Source: Eumeta japonica (lineage: Eukaryota > Arthropoda > Insecta > Lepidoptera > Psychidae). Taken from it: a DNA stretch of 64,000 nt. The position numbers were made by a program, and so were the translations under genes. A model generated the notes under the pieces. It was not told where the DNA came from and searched no databases. It saw nothing but the letters and a program-made list of their open reading frames with translations. Shown here one piece after another: positions 11,721-22,879 of this stretch (position 1 is its first letter; each line of letters starts with the position of its first letter). The DNA lies in the NCBI GenBank assembly GCA_005406025.1, contig BGZK01001465.1, forward strand, positions 83,711 through 147,710, written 5' to 3'.

Positions 11721-12639
11721 TTCGATAATTCTCGGTAAATTTTGATTTTCGTCCTCTATGTCTGTTCTCACCCGCGTACTTGGCAAAGACTGTGCGGCGG
11801 GATGCAAAAAAAAAAATAATTAAAAACTACTCTACGATAAAATTTGTTTTGTAGGATTTACAAGCCCTGTTTAAGGGAGAGTTGGTGCAGACATTAGGAA
11901 AAGATAATAGAATACTTTTTATGAAATACGAAGAGACTACGTGTCTAGATTATTGATGTTCCGCAGAGCTTCTACGATTCGTCCGTCTAACAGTATGGTC
12001 GGTAGGGCCATCGGAAGTGATGGTCTGCTCTAGTTCTCATAAAGTAGTAAAGTAACGAACACGCTCTAACAGTATGTAAATTAGAACATATGTACATTTT
12101 TAAGCGTAAGTAAAGGTATAAGGTGTATCTACATAGAATATCTAAATATCTCGTGTTCGTTAGATTTTTGCAATTCCCCTGCAGAGACATACTATTCAAA
12201 ACCTTTGTAATTAGACTAAGTTGGCCGATACCAAAATGCATGCGGTGGTAACATGCGGTCTAAACCGACCCTTATCGTGCTCTCCGAACTATGGAGCAAC
12301 TGGTTTGGAAATCTCCTGTTCCTGTTCCATTATCGGAAATTGAATCCGTTTCATTCTGATTCGAAAGTTTTGGCTTAACTGCTTAGCTTATCTCTATTAT
12401 TATTAAATCAGTTAAATTTTGAAAAGTAGCCTTATTCCTCGACTTCGCTCACGTGTTTGTAAGTTTTGTGATTACATCTGATATCGAATAGACTTTTCCT
12501 GATATGTATATTTATACATATTGCAAAGGGCCATGGTAGCTTTTCTCCCTTGCTAATTTGCTCTTTGTAGGTTTAGCAATTGTAGTGTATAATTGTATTA
12601 TAAATGTTTAATGAGAACAGGTAAATTCTGGAGTGGTTC
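11721..12639. other. AT-rich spacer
   Basis: No feature identified. Confidence 0.45.
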
Positions 12640-13030
12640 TGTGTTTAGGCTAGCGACGTAACTGTATTTGTTTAGGCAAACCAAGCTCAAAAACCATTTG
12701 ACCGATTTAAATCAGTTTGTTATGGATGTCTAGAATAGCAGTACTGTCCGAATTTCCGCTATTTTTGTGGTATATCAAAATTTTTTTAATAAATAGTGTC
12801 GTCGGTCGTATTTTAAGAGATAATTTAACTTTGTGTAAAATCTGATTATCATTTTCAACCCTTCAGCCGTTCCGAGACTAGCCTGAATAAAGAAATATTT
12901 ATCATATATTGTATTATTTGCGCAATCGCATGTTCTTAATGTATCGCAAATTTTATCTAAATCAGTAAAGGCCATGTTTAGCCATTAGAGAACAAACAGA
13001 CAGACAGAAAAACATTTTTATAAAGATAAA
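12640..13030 (+). repeat. RTE-like retroelement 3' region (probable)
   Basis: The stretch has the look of the 3' non-coding part of lepidopteran RTE-type repeats: a phrase around ACCATTTGACCGATTTAAATC, and near the end AACAAACAGACAGACAG followed by A/T-rich sequence. No coding part is recognisable. Assignment is from remembered consensus shape, not from a comparison. Confidence 0.4.
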
Positions 13031-13236
13031 TACAGTTCCGTAGAACGAATATTTATCAAAAATAATTAACTTAAATAGTACATGTATGGAGATTAATATT
13101 AAGATGGACTTTTTTTTACAATCTTAAATTTATCTTTTTTAATCTTCAGTCACACAGCATCATCTATCTGGTCCCAAGTTAAGCACCGAAGTTCGAACTA
13201 TGGTATCAGATAGTTGATAAAATACATATAAACTTC

Positions 13237-13276
13237 TTTTATAACTACTTACACTTATGTGTAAGTAGTTATAAAA
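13237..13276. repeat. Perfect hairpin, 18-bp arms
   Basis: Arms 13237-13254 and 13259-13276 are exactly complementary and separated by the loop TTAT. The hairpin lies inside the SINE body. Confidence 0.9.
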
Positions 13277-13285
13277 AAACACTGA

Positions 13286-13310
13286 GTTTCTATGTATTAT
13301 ACATAGAAAC
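13286..13310. repeat. Hairpin, 11-bp arms
   Basis: GTTTCTATGTA at 13286-13296 pairs exactly with TACATAGAAAC at 13300-13310 around a 3-base loop, ten bases after the previous hairpin. Confidence 0.85.
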
Positions 13311-13493
13311 ACTCAAAGTCAAAACAAACTTTAATTTTAATTCAAATAAATGTTTGTCGTGTGTGGAAATCGAACTTGCATTCTCAGTGCAGCAGGTAGG
13401 GTCGCTACCACCTATGCCAATAATTGGGCAGTCAAATTGTTGTAAATAAAGTACATGTCTTCAAAATATAGACTATATCTTACAACGCTAACG

Positions 13494-13740
13494 GCATTGG
13501 AAGTTAAGTTGAGACCAACATCGGAGCTTAGAGTGCATTCTAAAACTAAAGTGTCTTCGAAACCTGGAAGTGGAGATCTAGAATTACACTAAGATCGCAA
13601 TAGAAAGTAGAGCCAGAATTAGAATTGAAAAGGAAAATTTTAGATTCTATATTCTTTGGAACCGTTACTGAGACTAGAATCGAAATTGAGAATTTAACCA
13701 AGAGCGAAGTGGTTATGAGAATCAGGAATGGAATCTAAAA
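13494..13740. repeat. Purine-rich degenerate hexamer tract
   Basis: Recurrent AGAATT-, GAAATTGA- and GAGAAT-type words with strong purine bias on the plus strand and no fixed period. It resembles a decayed microsatellite and is similar in kind to 2691-2910. Confidence 0.4.
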
Positions 13741-13756
13741 CAGCATAAAATAATGA

Positions 13757-13990
13757 TTATGTCGTACGCCTACCTCGTACGGAATATAATTGCCCTCTCC
13801 AGTGCCGCAGCGTAGATCCGCGGGCGCGCGAGGGCGCGACGTGCCGCGAGTGCCGCGCGGCGCGCCGACAACATCTTCGCTTAATTAGCAGATCCGGCCT
13901 ATCGGCATCGGCCGGCTGAGTTACGGCCACGGCAGGCCGCCGCACTGCTATATTTATTGCTACGACGTACGTGCACGTCTCACATACGTT
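13757..13990. promoter_or_regulatory. GC/CpG-rich island
   Basis: A CpG-dense block around an AT core TCGCTTAATTAGCAG near 13875-13890, which contains the homeodomain-type word TTAATTAG. The minus-strand frame across it is Arg/Ala-rich without a domain. Confidence 0.3.
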
Positions 13991-14452
13991 CATAAATCTT
14001 TAATTCACTGCGTCGATAACATGTTTGGGGGTCATGTTTCGACGGAACTTCAGCTAAAGGAAAGAAAATGTGTTAAGTTGCAACGAGTTCAAGCTTTTAA
14101 GTATATAATATGACTTTAGAAATCGTTTGGTATCAGAGTTATCTAGGATAGATATTGAAGAAAATACATATATCTATACATACAGGTAATGTGATATGTG
14201 GTACATGGGACACGTATATAAACCCTAAACGATGCTATGTCCTGAGTCTTTTATCGTATCCAAATAACCTAAGCCTTAGGCAAATTTTAGGGTTTTCAGC
14301 AATACACTCGTCTTTTCAAATGACCACAAGCATATAGATTGAATAAATTTAAACCTAGCCCAACGACTTATAAATATTACATAATAATTTTAAAAAATTG
14401 GGCAATCGCGAACCTTGGCCAGCTCTAAAACTCCTTTCATTATTTTGACTGA
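13991..14452. other. AT-rich spacer
   Basis: No gene or recognisable repeat. Confidence 0.45.
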
Positions 14453-15067
14453 TAGTCCATTAAAATGTTACATTTTTAGGCCTTACCTTGCGTTTTTAGA
14501 GGACGTAATTTTATTTTTTGATGTGTGGGGTCAGTGTAAAGCTAAAACAAGTTTGTGGGTCGCCACCCTTGTCCCACGGCCGCCATCTTGAAAATAGGGT
14601 TGAAATGGTATTTACGATATATCTCTTAAACTATTTATTTGATAAAAAAATTTGTTAACATTTTTGTTACAAATTAAATTCTCTACAACTTTGGTCCAGT
14701 AACTTTTTTCGTATAACTATAAATAAAAAGTTATAAGCGAAAATCTTCAGAAATTCGAGAAAAAATTTATATTTTCGATTTAACTTTTTTAATCATTTTA
14801 CGAAAAATGATATCTGACCATTTTGTAGATCGTTTTTGAGGAACAACTTTCATTCGCATCATTTTTTCATTAAGTCAATAGTTAAGGTTTTACAGCGCTG
14901 AAGTGAGTACTATTTTTCAGTACTCTTAACTATACCTATATTATACGTGTGTACCTATAATATGTCATCAGTTATTGATTGTTTTTTATTTTGTTTTTAC
15001 TTTATTATTATAATTTTTTAATTCTAAATTTTGCAATATTATTAATAATTAAATATTGACTCTTTTC
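14453..15067. repeat. Left inverted arm of the 14.5-kb element
   Basis: Pairs with 15853-16457. It includes the landmark blocks CGCCATCTTGAAAATAGGG, ACAACTTTGGTCCAGTAAC and TACAGCGCTGAAGTGAGTAC. No coding frame. Confidence 0.9.
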
Positions 15068-15289
15068 CCACCACCCACGAGGTAGAGTCTAGAGGCGCGT
15101 TTTTTACGTGGTATCCCCAATAGGCATAATCCACGGTGATTTTCTAAATTAGAACTACTCCGTCCTCAGTCGTTTCGATGGACCAGGCAGCGGCTCAGCA
15201 TCTGATCGGGTTTCTGAATTAAATACCAGTGAGAACTGGAGAAGGAAGGGGTGTTAATGTTGGCGGATCATCAAAGTCATTTTCATTTA

Positions 15290-15740
15290 TTAATTCTGAG
15301 AGTTCCATTACGTTGCTGCAAGTCTCTCCAGAACAATGGAAGCATACTGCAGAACATTTCATTCCTGCTTTTCGGCATCCACACATCGCTCCACAGTTTC
15401 CTTTGCATTTGCAAAGATCAATTTTAGAAGCTCAGGGGTGCTGGAGGTTTAGAGTTCTGCACTGGCATCAATAATTTTCCACATTTTTCCAGCCCCAGTC
15501 TTCGATCATTATAATTACCAAGCCACGACTGGACCTGATGGTAGACTCGGAAAGTATGAAAGCGAGCTGTGTCTTGTGTTGGAGGAAGTGAAGATAAATT
15601 AAATGTACTTTTGTCACTGCCTTGGCGAATTGTTTGTATCTTAGGTTGTCAAGAGAATTATCATCTTTATTACCACCGTATAAAGAGATAAAAACGTTCA
15701 CCAATTACAGTGAGCAAAGCAGGGTCTTTGTTTGTTCTTT
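15290..15740 (-). pseudogene. C-terminal remnant of a cysteine-rich element protein
   Basis: In three shifted minus-strand frames the order is: SLYGGNKDDNSLDNLRYKQF (about 15680-15620), then SLPPTQDTARFHTFRVYHQ followed by VQSWLG (about 15590-15520), then PVQNSKPPAPLS (about 15460-15430), then KCKGNCGAMCGCRKAGMKCS, AVCFHCSGETCSN and a short acidic tail (about 15410-15290). The last part is a CxC cysteine cluster (CxC..C...CxC......C...C..C....C) that should bind zinc. The LPPT/FRVYxQVQxWLG plus CxC order recalls a widespread, poorly named insect protein that I associate with mobile DNA. Two frameshifts and internal stops make it a pseudogene, and everything upstream of the YGG block is missing. 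Function unknown. Confidence 0.65.
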
Positions 15741-15852
15741 TATTCCCTCATGGTCACTTGGGTATTTTCTACCTGAACAGTATTCTCGGTAACGGCCATC
15801 AGATTTAAAATTACTTTAAAAAATCAATAATTGTTAAATCCTGTTATGGAGT

Positions 15853-16457
15853 GAAAAGAGTCAATAATTAATTTTAATAATATTGCAAAATTTAGAATTA
15901 AAAAATTATAATAATAAAGTAAAAAAAAATAAAAACAATCAATAACTGATGACATATTATAGGTACACACGTATAATATAGGTATAGTTAAGAGTACTGA
16001 AAAATAGTACTCACTTCTGAGCGCTGTAAAACCTTAACTATTGACTTAATGAAAAATGATGCGAATGAAAGTTGTTCCTCAAAAACGATCTACAAAATGG
16101 TCAGATATAATTTTTCGTAAAATGATAAAAGTTAAATCGAAAATATAAATTTTTCTCGAATTTCTGAAGATTTTCGCTTATAACTTTTTTATTTATAGTT
16201 ATACGAAAAAGTTACTGGACCAAAGTTGTAGAGAATTTAATTTGTAACAAAAATGTTAACAAATTTTTTATCAAATAAATAGTTTAAGAGATATATCGTA
16301 AATACCATTTCAACCCCTATTTTCAAGATGGCGGCCGTGGGGGGTGGCGACCCCACAAACTTGTTTTAGCTTTACACTGACCCCCCCCACACATCAAAAA
16401 AATAAAATTACGTCCTCTAAAAAACGCAACCCCAAATGTAACTTTTCAATGGACTAT
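15853..16457. repeat. Right inverted arm of the 14.5-kb element
   Basis: Reverse complement of the left arm, with small differences. The plus-strand 69-codon frame at 16344-16553 runs off the end of this arm and is not a gene. Confidence 0.9.
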
Positions 16458-17739
16458 GATGTTTTCGAACTCGGGAAGGACGAAAACATTGCGGCTCACA
16501 TTTTCGAGCTAAAAATTATCGTGTTCTCTTTCAAAATTATTGTGTGTGTATAAAAAAGGCTATATTGTAATTTTTAAAATATTTAATTCGGTTATGTATG
16601 TACTGTTGAAGATTTAGATGACTATTGTTATTTTGGAAGCGTTGTTTTCGTCGTAAAGAAATTAACATGTATATTTTTTCTGATGTTGCCATAGTTATCA
16701 TTGCTAATAATATACGCAGCGACTATGAGACATCATTTTAAATGTAAGAGAATGCTAACGATGTCAATTGATTGTTTGTATTTATGGAAAATAATAAATA
16801 AAATTATGTAACTTTAAGCTATTAGCGAATGAGTAGTTTAAAAAAAAGTTTGATAATTATTAGCAAATATTAATTATGTACTATTAGTTCTTGGGTGCTT
16901 ATAATATGACAAAAATTTCGTTTAGACAAGATTTTCAGAGCGACTTTGTCAATATGCATTCCTTCATCCTTTCCAGGTATTTAAATCACTGCAACATATT
17001 TCTTTTACTCTAGTTACTATATATTTCTTCAAACGACGTCATTCTTTACTATCACTATTTTAATATCTGCTTTTCAAAGATACTCCCCACAAACTATGCA
17101 GGGATTTCATCTCACTACACTGAATCTATTTTCATATTTCTTCTGTCACACCTAGCTTACACTGCAGCACATAGGCGTAGAAACAAGAACTGCATTATGA
17201 ATAACCAAACACGTTTGTCGTGAAACAGTTACTATTCAAATAGCAAGCAAGGCCCTATTCACTCTACTCCCAAGATCATGTCTATAGTTTAACAATATCT
17301 CTATTACAAAAATACTGTCACCAGCGGTTGGTTGCCGTTTGAATTTTTAATTTATCCTCATTTACTATTCCGGAATATAAAAGTATGCTGATCTTTAGAA
17401 GACAGCGCGACGAATTTTATTTGAACGTTTTATTAATGAGATGCAATGCATATAATTAAATATATAGCGGATGTCTCGGTTTTGTTCGATTGGAGACAAT
17501 GTAATAAATCATTAGGGTGATCTAAATTCAAAATTTTTCAATTCCTATTTCTATTCTGTACTCGAGCCTAATTTCGATAATGACCTAAAAATAATAGCGA
17601 CATTGAAGAGGATTTTGAATAAATATTTAAAAAAAGATAAATTCACTTATCATTATTATTCATCTCAGTGAATCCAAAACGCATGATTATCTTTGAAACG
17701 TCTCTAATAAAAATCCTATCACGGGTGAATAATTCACGA
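16458..17739. other. AT-rich spacer
   Basis: No feature identified; strongly AT-rich throughout. Confidence 0.45.
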
Positions 17740-18030
17740 CGTATTCAAGAATCGCGCTTGGACAGCGACTCCTTCGCTCCTTTCGCAGCGGCCCGCAACG
17801 TCGATGGCGTTAAGGCTTCGCAAACAAAGGCTGATAATATCTGTTTATTTTTTGTGGTGACCTCGCGGCTTCGCCCGCCCGCCCCGCCCGACCCCGCACT
17901 ACCCCTCACCTTATTTGCCTTCATTTATATGCGATCTTTGAAATTGTCTCCTTATAAAGATAATAAAACGTTTCCTCGCCGCCTGCGCGCCGCGGACGTC
18001 TCGGCTCTCCGCAAATCCTTTTGAGCGCTT
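17740..18030. promoter_or_regulatory. GC-rich island
   Basis: CpG-rich blocks (17760-17820, 17865-17910, 17975-18010) enclose AT cores with ATTTATATGC and TATAAAGATAATAAAACG. A 118-codon plus-strand frame spans it but has no domain, and it starts within the AT-rich flank, so I do not call a gene. Confidence 0.3.
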
Positions 18031-18244
18031 ATTCTTTTGTAGCTGAAAAAGGAGTGGCTTGAGTGGTTCACTCGCAACCGGCGAATATTTACAAATAAAT
18101 TACTCGCTTTTAGAATTAAAATAATCTATCGAAACATGGTCTAGGGTAGAGAATCAGTATTAATTAAAAAGTTTATGTAATTTATTATCATTGAGTTATT
18201 GAGAAAAATAGGAACTTTATAATTTCTGACATTTTTGTGAATTT

Positions 18245-18830
18245 GAGTAAAAAAAACGGCCAAGTGCATGACGGGTCATGCCTAGTGTAGGGTTCGGTAG
18301 TTTATTGTCCTTCGAAAGGGGTTTTCTGTTTGACACTATAAACCTAAAACTTAAGTTGATAGATTAACAGCTAAGAATGTGTAAAAACAGGTTCACATAG
18401 GACACATGGAAATTATTTGATTTCATAATTCCATAAAACATGGTTCGTAAACATGTATTTACTATATATTTTACACAACTAACAACGATATCAAGTGATT
18501 AAGATCGCAAGAGACATACTGCTACACGTTTTCGAACATTATTCAAAAACGACCAGTATTTTTATCTTTTGTACAAAGTCTATGTTAAATATATTTTATT
18601 ACTATTAAATGAATTTGCTGTAGAGAATTACTGTTTGAATATTTTTTGCTTAAAAACATAATTAATTTTAAGTGTTAAGTGTTGAACACAATTAAAATGC
18701 CTTACTACAGCCTCAAAATATGAAAATACGATGTGAGAAAGTGCACCAGCAAAAGAACGTATCTTCATGGTACTTACATCTTTTTGTTGAAAAGCACAGT
18801 TTTTCGGCAACAACTTTAAAACATTATATC
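18245..18830 (+). repeat. Moderate repeat, family of 31.0 kb and 59.4 kb, diverged copy
   Basis: The start (ACGGCCAAGTGCATGACGG then AGGGTTCGGTAG at 18291-18302) and the end (CGTATCTTCATGGTACTTAC then AGCACAGTTTTTCGGCAACA, 18755-18813) correspond to both ends of the repeats at 31015-31375 (+) and 59405-59760 (-). The middle is diverged or replaced. It ends just upstream of the hAT promoter. No protein is encoded. The TE class is not known to me. Confidence 0.55.
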
Positions 18831-18904
18831 CGATCATATTGAAAATTTTTTTTATATATTTAATATGAAAATATTATTTATCTAGATCATTCCTTCATTT
18901 CGCG

Positions 18905-18942
18905 TATATAAGCGGGTGGATGGGCCGAACTTTAATTCAGTT
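18905..18942 (+). promoter_or_regulatory. Core promoter of the hAT-like gene
   Basis: TATATAAG at 18905-18912 is followed by the arthropod initiator TCAGTT at 18937-18942. The initiator A (18939) lies 34 bp from the first T of the TATA box, close to the usual 30-33. The predicted transcript start is about 140 bp upstream of the ancestral ATG at 19082. No other AUG-initiated long frame lies between. Confidence 0.5.
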
Positions 18943-19081
18943 CTGTTTGAGCTACAGAGTTGATAACTTCGACAAGTGATATCCTAGGGTGCCTTCAATT
19001 TGCTTTGTGACTTGTACATCTTGAGTGCTTATTAATTATATTTTGTTATTAAGTTAATCGAAGGAAAAGTAAACGAAAATT

Positions 19082-20880
19082 ATGTTTGATGGAAATTAAC
19101 GAAAAGTAAATGCAGAGGGTCGCCAGTTTTAACAAAATAGACTGAAGAATTCTTTTTTATCTTGCACAATGTTAAGCCTATTTGTCTACTGTGTAATGAA
19201 TCCATTTCAGTGATGAGAGAATTAAATATAAAGAGGCATTACTCCACTAAGCATCCTATGCTGCACTCACTGACAGGACAAATAACATAAGACAAAATCC
19301 AGAACCTTATTGCAAATTTGGAAAAACAGCAAATGTTTCATAAACAAAGAACACAACTTGATAATTTTGTGAAAGCTAGTTATATAGTTAGCTCAAAATT
19401 GGTAAAGCCATTAAAACCATTTGCCGAAGGAGAATTTATCAAGGAGTGTATGTTAAAAGCTTGCAGTGTTTTGTGTCCTGAAAAGAAAAATGAATTTGAA
19501 AAAATTAGTTTGTCAAGACGAACTGTTGTGCGACGTATATAAATGATGGCTAATGATATACAAAACAACATTCACTACCATATGGCTGGTTTTGAATCAT
19601 TTTCCATAGCATTACAAGAGAGCATCGATTTGTCTAAAACAGCTCAACTGGCTATATTCATTCGAGGTGTTGATAAAGAGTTCACTATTACTAAGGAATT
19701 ACTTGCTTTACAGCCGCTAAAAGGAACAACTACAGGAGAGGACATTTTCAATGAAGTTCAAAAGGTATTCACAAGTTTTGGCTTGCCATGGTCAAAATTA
19801 GTTGGGGTATGCACAGATGGTATACCTTCTATGGTCGGCTTACGTAAAGGTTTCATCGGAATATTGAAAGAAAAAGCAACTGAATTAAATGTGCAAAAAG
19901 GTGATTTGATAGTCCTCCATTGCATTATCCACCAACAGAACTTGTGCTCTAAGTCCATTCGACTCCAGAATGTTAAGAATGTAGTAGTAAAAACCATCAA
20001 TTCTGTTCAATCCCGAGGGCTTATCCATCGTCAGTTCAAGGCGGTTTTGGATGAAATATTAGCCGAATATGACGACGTAACATATTATATAGAAATCAGA
20101 TGGCTAAGCAAAAAGAAAATGTTGAAACGGTTTTACGAGCTTAGAATTAATAAGATTGCAGATTTTATACAAATAAAGAATAAACCACTATCTGAATTGA
20201 GTAACCCAAAATGAATATGTGACTTAGCATTTTTTGGTCGAACTTACAGGCTATTTGAAAAATTTAAATTTGAAACTCAAAAACAAGGACAGTTAATAAA
20301 CTATTTGTACAGCTATTTGAAAGTATTCCAGAACAAAATCCGCTAGTGGGAGGCACAGATGCTGTCTGGTAACAGTTACAATTTCACTACGCTCTTTGCG
20401 TATAAAAATATTGCTTATGCTCAATACGTTGAAGAATTCACGTTACTGTCGGAGCAATTTTTGAACAGACTTAATGATTTCAAAAACATGGAAGATTGTT
20501 TCAATTTATTTGTTACTCCGACAAAAAGTAATGTACAAAATGCTCCAATACATTTGCAAACGGAGTTGATCGAGATTCAAGAAAACTCACTCCTAAAATC
20601 TAAATTAGAAGACGTAGAGATGTGCAATTCCTACAAAAAATACCTCGAAGAGGATCATTTTCTGCAGCTTAGAAGTGTAAGTTTGGTAGTACTTACAAAT
20701 GCGAACAGTTCTTTTTAATGATAAAAGTTAATAAATCAAAACATCGTATAAGGCTGACTGACGATAATTTGGATAATTCTTTACCTCTTTGTGTCAGTGG
20801 AATTAATCCAAACATCGATGGATTGGTTTCCTTAAATTCAAGCTCAAGTGTAACTTTGATTTCGGTGTCGCTATTTAATT
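19082..20880 (+). pseudogene. hAT-superfamily transposase with BED finger (ZBED5/GTF2IRD2-like)
   Basis: The ancestral start is ATG at 19082, shortly before RKVNAEGRQF. A BED-type finger follows: Cys codons at 19183 and 19192, His codons at 19237 and 19252, i.e. C-x2-C-x14-H-x4-H. The open segment 19543-20214 holds the catalytic half: VGVCTDGIPSM (first Asp, codon 19816), VLHCIIHQQNLCSKS and EIRWLSKKKML, each typical of this hAT branch. The later part (20359-20880) ends with KCEQFFLMIK and KHRIRLTDDNLDNSL, the C-terminal dimerisation region. Stops at 19097 and near 19132, a stop near 19290, the break at 20214 and a shift near 20676 kill it. Related vertebrate host genes (ZBED5, FAM200) were domesticated from this group. 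Here the decay argues against a host role. Confidence 0.85.
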
Positions 20881-21704
20881 TTCGTAGTTTGTAGTTTTTC
20901 CAAATTTCACGATTTCCTTACAATGTACCTACTTTTTTCATTTTATTTTGTTATTTTATTAAATTGTATTATAATAACATTGTCGTATTATTTCATGTCT
21001 GATATCTATCGCTAAAAATTATGAACACTACTTTAATAGACTTTTAGGTAAGCGTTTTAATGTATAAAGAAGACTTGCTGGCAGGCTTACCAAATTTCTC
21101 TGGCCCTTGGGCCATGTTAAGGAACCAACACTTTTATTTGTTATACACTATATTTAATTTATTTACTACTGTTTGTATTAAAACTCAGTTCCGGTAAAAT
21201 ATACAATAAGTTATATCTAAAATGCAAAACGAAAACAGTTCGCGTCAACCTCGGTGTCCTGTGTCATCTTGGCCGTCAACCTTTTTCTTTATAACGGCGT
21301 CGCGACACACGTCTCGTTGAGTCCGGATACGCCACATCACTACTTTAAAATGCACTACTTTTTGAACGCGGCCTCCGAACGTATTTGCACACTAAAGTTT
21401 GGTCCACAACATGTCAAAGGTTGCCCATACCTGGTTTAAAGGTTAAAGGGGCGACATAATTTATCATAATTTCAGAGCGATTATTTCCGAAAATATTTAC
21501 TTAATCAAAAAATTGCTTTAAAACCTTTAAACATGTTTTTAAAAGTCAATGTCAAAATATTATATATGCTACACGTTGATGTTTGCTGAAAAAAAAAAAA
21601 GGAAAAATTCAGCTTCTATTATATCTATGGAGTACCCTCCTTAGAAATATTTATTTTTGTTATTTAACAATTAAAACTTAGTTGTGGCTCATACAAGACA
21701 CCTA
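20881..21704. other. AT-rich spacer, probable hAT 3' non-coding part
   Basis: No gene. The right end of the hAT element should lie here, but I could not find 8-bp duplications or terminal repeats that match the left side. Confidence 0.4.
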
Positions 21705-21815
21705 CACTCCAAACTTTATCAATATATATCTTGTAGTAGTTAAGTAAAGTGCCTGAGACATACGGACGGACATGTCGAAACTATAAGGGTTTCGTTTTTA
21801 CCATTTCGACTACGG
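21705..21815 (-). repeat. TTCCGTAGTCGAAA-type moderate repeat, minus strand
   Basis: On the minus strand it reads CCGTAGTCGAAATGG, then AACCCTTATAGTTTCGACAT, GTCCGTCCGTATGTC and a tail with TATATATTGAT. The same order occurs on the plus strand at 58995-59135 and partly at 57560-57620. It is non-coding and common in lepidopteran DNA by recollection. Confidence 0.5.
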
Positions 21816-22118
21816 AAGTCTTAAAATGTTTAATTTTCAGAGGAAAATATCATTATGTTTCATGTTCATAAACAATTATTTAAATTCTGATATGTTGTGA
21901 GAATAAGATTCGTTTACACCACATTAATATAACTAATAAATGCAACGGCAAACAACCCTCTCCCTTTGTCCCGCAAGTTATTTCGTTGCTACTTCACTTA
22001 CTGCTAATCATCGAACGTCAAATCGTCCGCGTCTATCGTTAAATATCATTTTATTTTGATACAAATTGTGTAGTACAAGTGCTTTGTAAAGTGTTCCGTA
22101 CACAAAGTAGAATAAATA

Positions 22119-22390
22119 TCACAGAGTGGCCGTTGTGCTCAAAGCCGTGATGAGCGCCAAGAGCGAGGCGGCAGTTTTATCGAGTAGTGAATCCCTTAGT
22201 CTTTTCATCTGATGTGGTTTGCTGCTGTATAAGGATTTGGAGATATGGTTAAACATGATAATTCCAACCCGTGACCGGCGCAAATCAGACTTAAGAAGGT
22301 TTTGATTCTTATTTTTACGTGAAGAATGAACCATTATGATTTTAATGTAGTCGCTTTTGCCCACGACTCTATCCGCATGGACTACACAGA
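22119..22390 (-). other. Unassigned minus-strand protein-like ORF
   Basis: The open frame reads upstream beyond the Met at 22364 (VVHADRVVGKSDYIK) and continues through LLKSDLRRSRVGIIMF, NHISKSLYSSKPHQMKRLRD and a Leu/Ala-rich end to a stop at 22119. Base composition is higher in GC than the flanks, and residue use looks protein-like rather than random. I recognise no family and see no acceptor or donor that would fix an exon. It may be a fragment of an unnamed mobile element or a diverged exon. Confidence 0.3.
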
Positions 22391-22879
22391 ATCAAATGAA
22401 ACATGGCTTAGATTCTTTGTTAGTCTATAAGTTGTGAAGATCCATTTTAATGGAATATTTTTTGCGTCATGCTATAACAAACAGACAGGAATCGAAAAAC
22501 CATTACTTTTGGTACGAACCCTTGTAAATTAGTTATTCAAAAATACTCCTTATATAGGGACACAGCCCTGATACGATTTTATAAAAGTATGTATTCGCTC
22601 CGTGCGAAGTTATAGGTGGGGAAAATCAAATCAACGATAGCGTTCGCAGCGAATAATTTAAGCGTTTTAGGAGGCCGTTTTAAACTTTCGGGCTGTCAAA
22701 TACACGAACAGTTTTTAAAATGACAACGATATTTCTTTACATATTAACAGATTTATTCTTGGATTTATTAAAAAAAATGAAATTTCGAAAATTAAATGAT
22801 TCATATGTACCTAGTTGATAAATATTGTTTTGGTAATGAATTGTGATTTTTTCCTTTTATTTCATTATTTTTGTTGTTG
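22391..22879. other. AT-rich spacer
   Basis: No feature identified between the unassigned ORF and the retrotransposon. Confidence 0.45.

Larger units (their letters stand above)
13169..13433 (-). mobile_element. tRNA-derived SINE, minus strand
   Basis: On the minus strand the tRNA-like head lies at the right end. A B-box-like GTTCGATTTCC is the complement of 13365-13375, and an A-box-like TGGCATAGGTGG is the complement of 13408-13419. The body runs left to GTCCCAAGTTAAGC (13171-13184) as plus-strand text. The arrangement matches an abundant lepidopteran repeat remembered from other genomes. The B box is degraded from the usual GGTTCGATTCC. The middle of the element has been replaced or expanded by two perfect hairpins (13237-13310). 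Confidence 0.65.
14453..16457. mobile_element. DNA element with about 610-bp inverted arms
   Basis: The left arm (14453-15067) is the near-exact reverse complement of the right arm (15853-16457). The correspondence runs from the outer ATAGTCCATT/ATGGACTAT ends to the inner GACTCTTTTC/GAAAAGAGTC boundary. Between them lie about 785 bp holding the decayed tail of a cysteine-rich protein gene on the minus strand. Long arms with a short interior suggest an internally deleted DNA transposon, possibly of a large class such as Polinton/Maverick, but neither class nor target duplication can be fixed from sequence alone. The arms have diverged by scattered substitutions and small indels, for example in the C-run near 16381, so the insertion is not recent. 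Confidence 0.8.

Noticed and set aside
13169..13200. Possible 5S rRNA-derived piece (GTCCCAAGTTAAGCAC)
   Set aside because: The resemblance to the 5S AAGTTAAGCA segment is short, and the segment is better explained as the tail side of the SINE.
15229..15474. 81-codon plus-strand frame inside the long-arm element
   Set aside because: It is the shadow of the minus-strand CxC remnant, whose pattern of spaced cysteines is far more specific.
17668..18024. 118-codon plus-strand frame
   Set aside because: It crosses an AT-rich flank into a GC island, with no domain and no upstream promoter or splice support.
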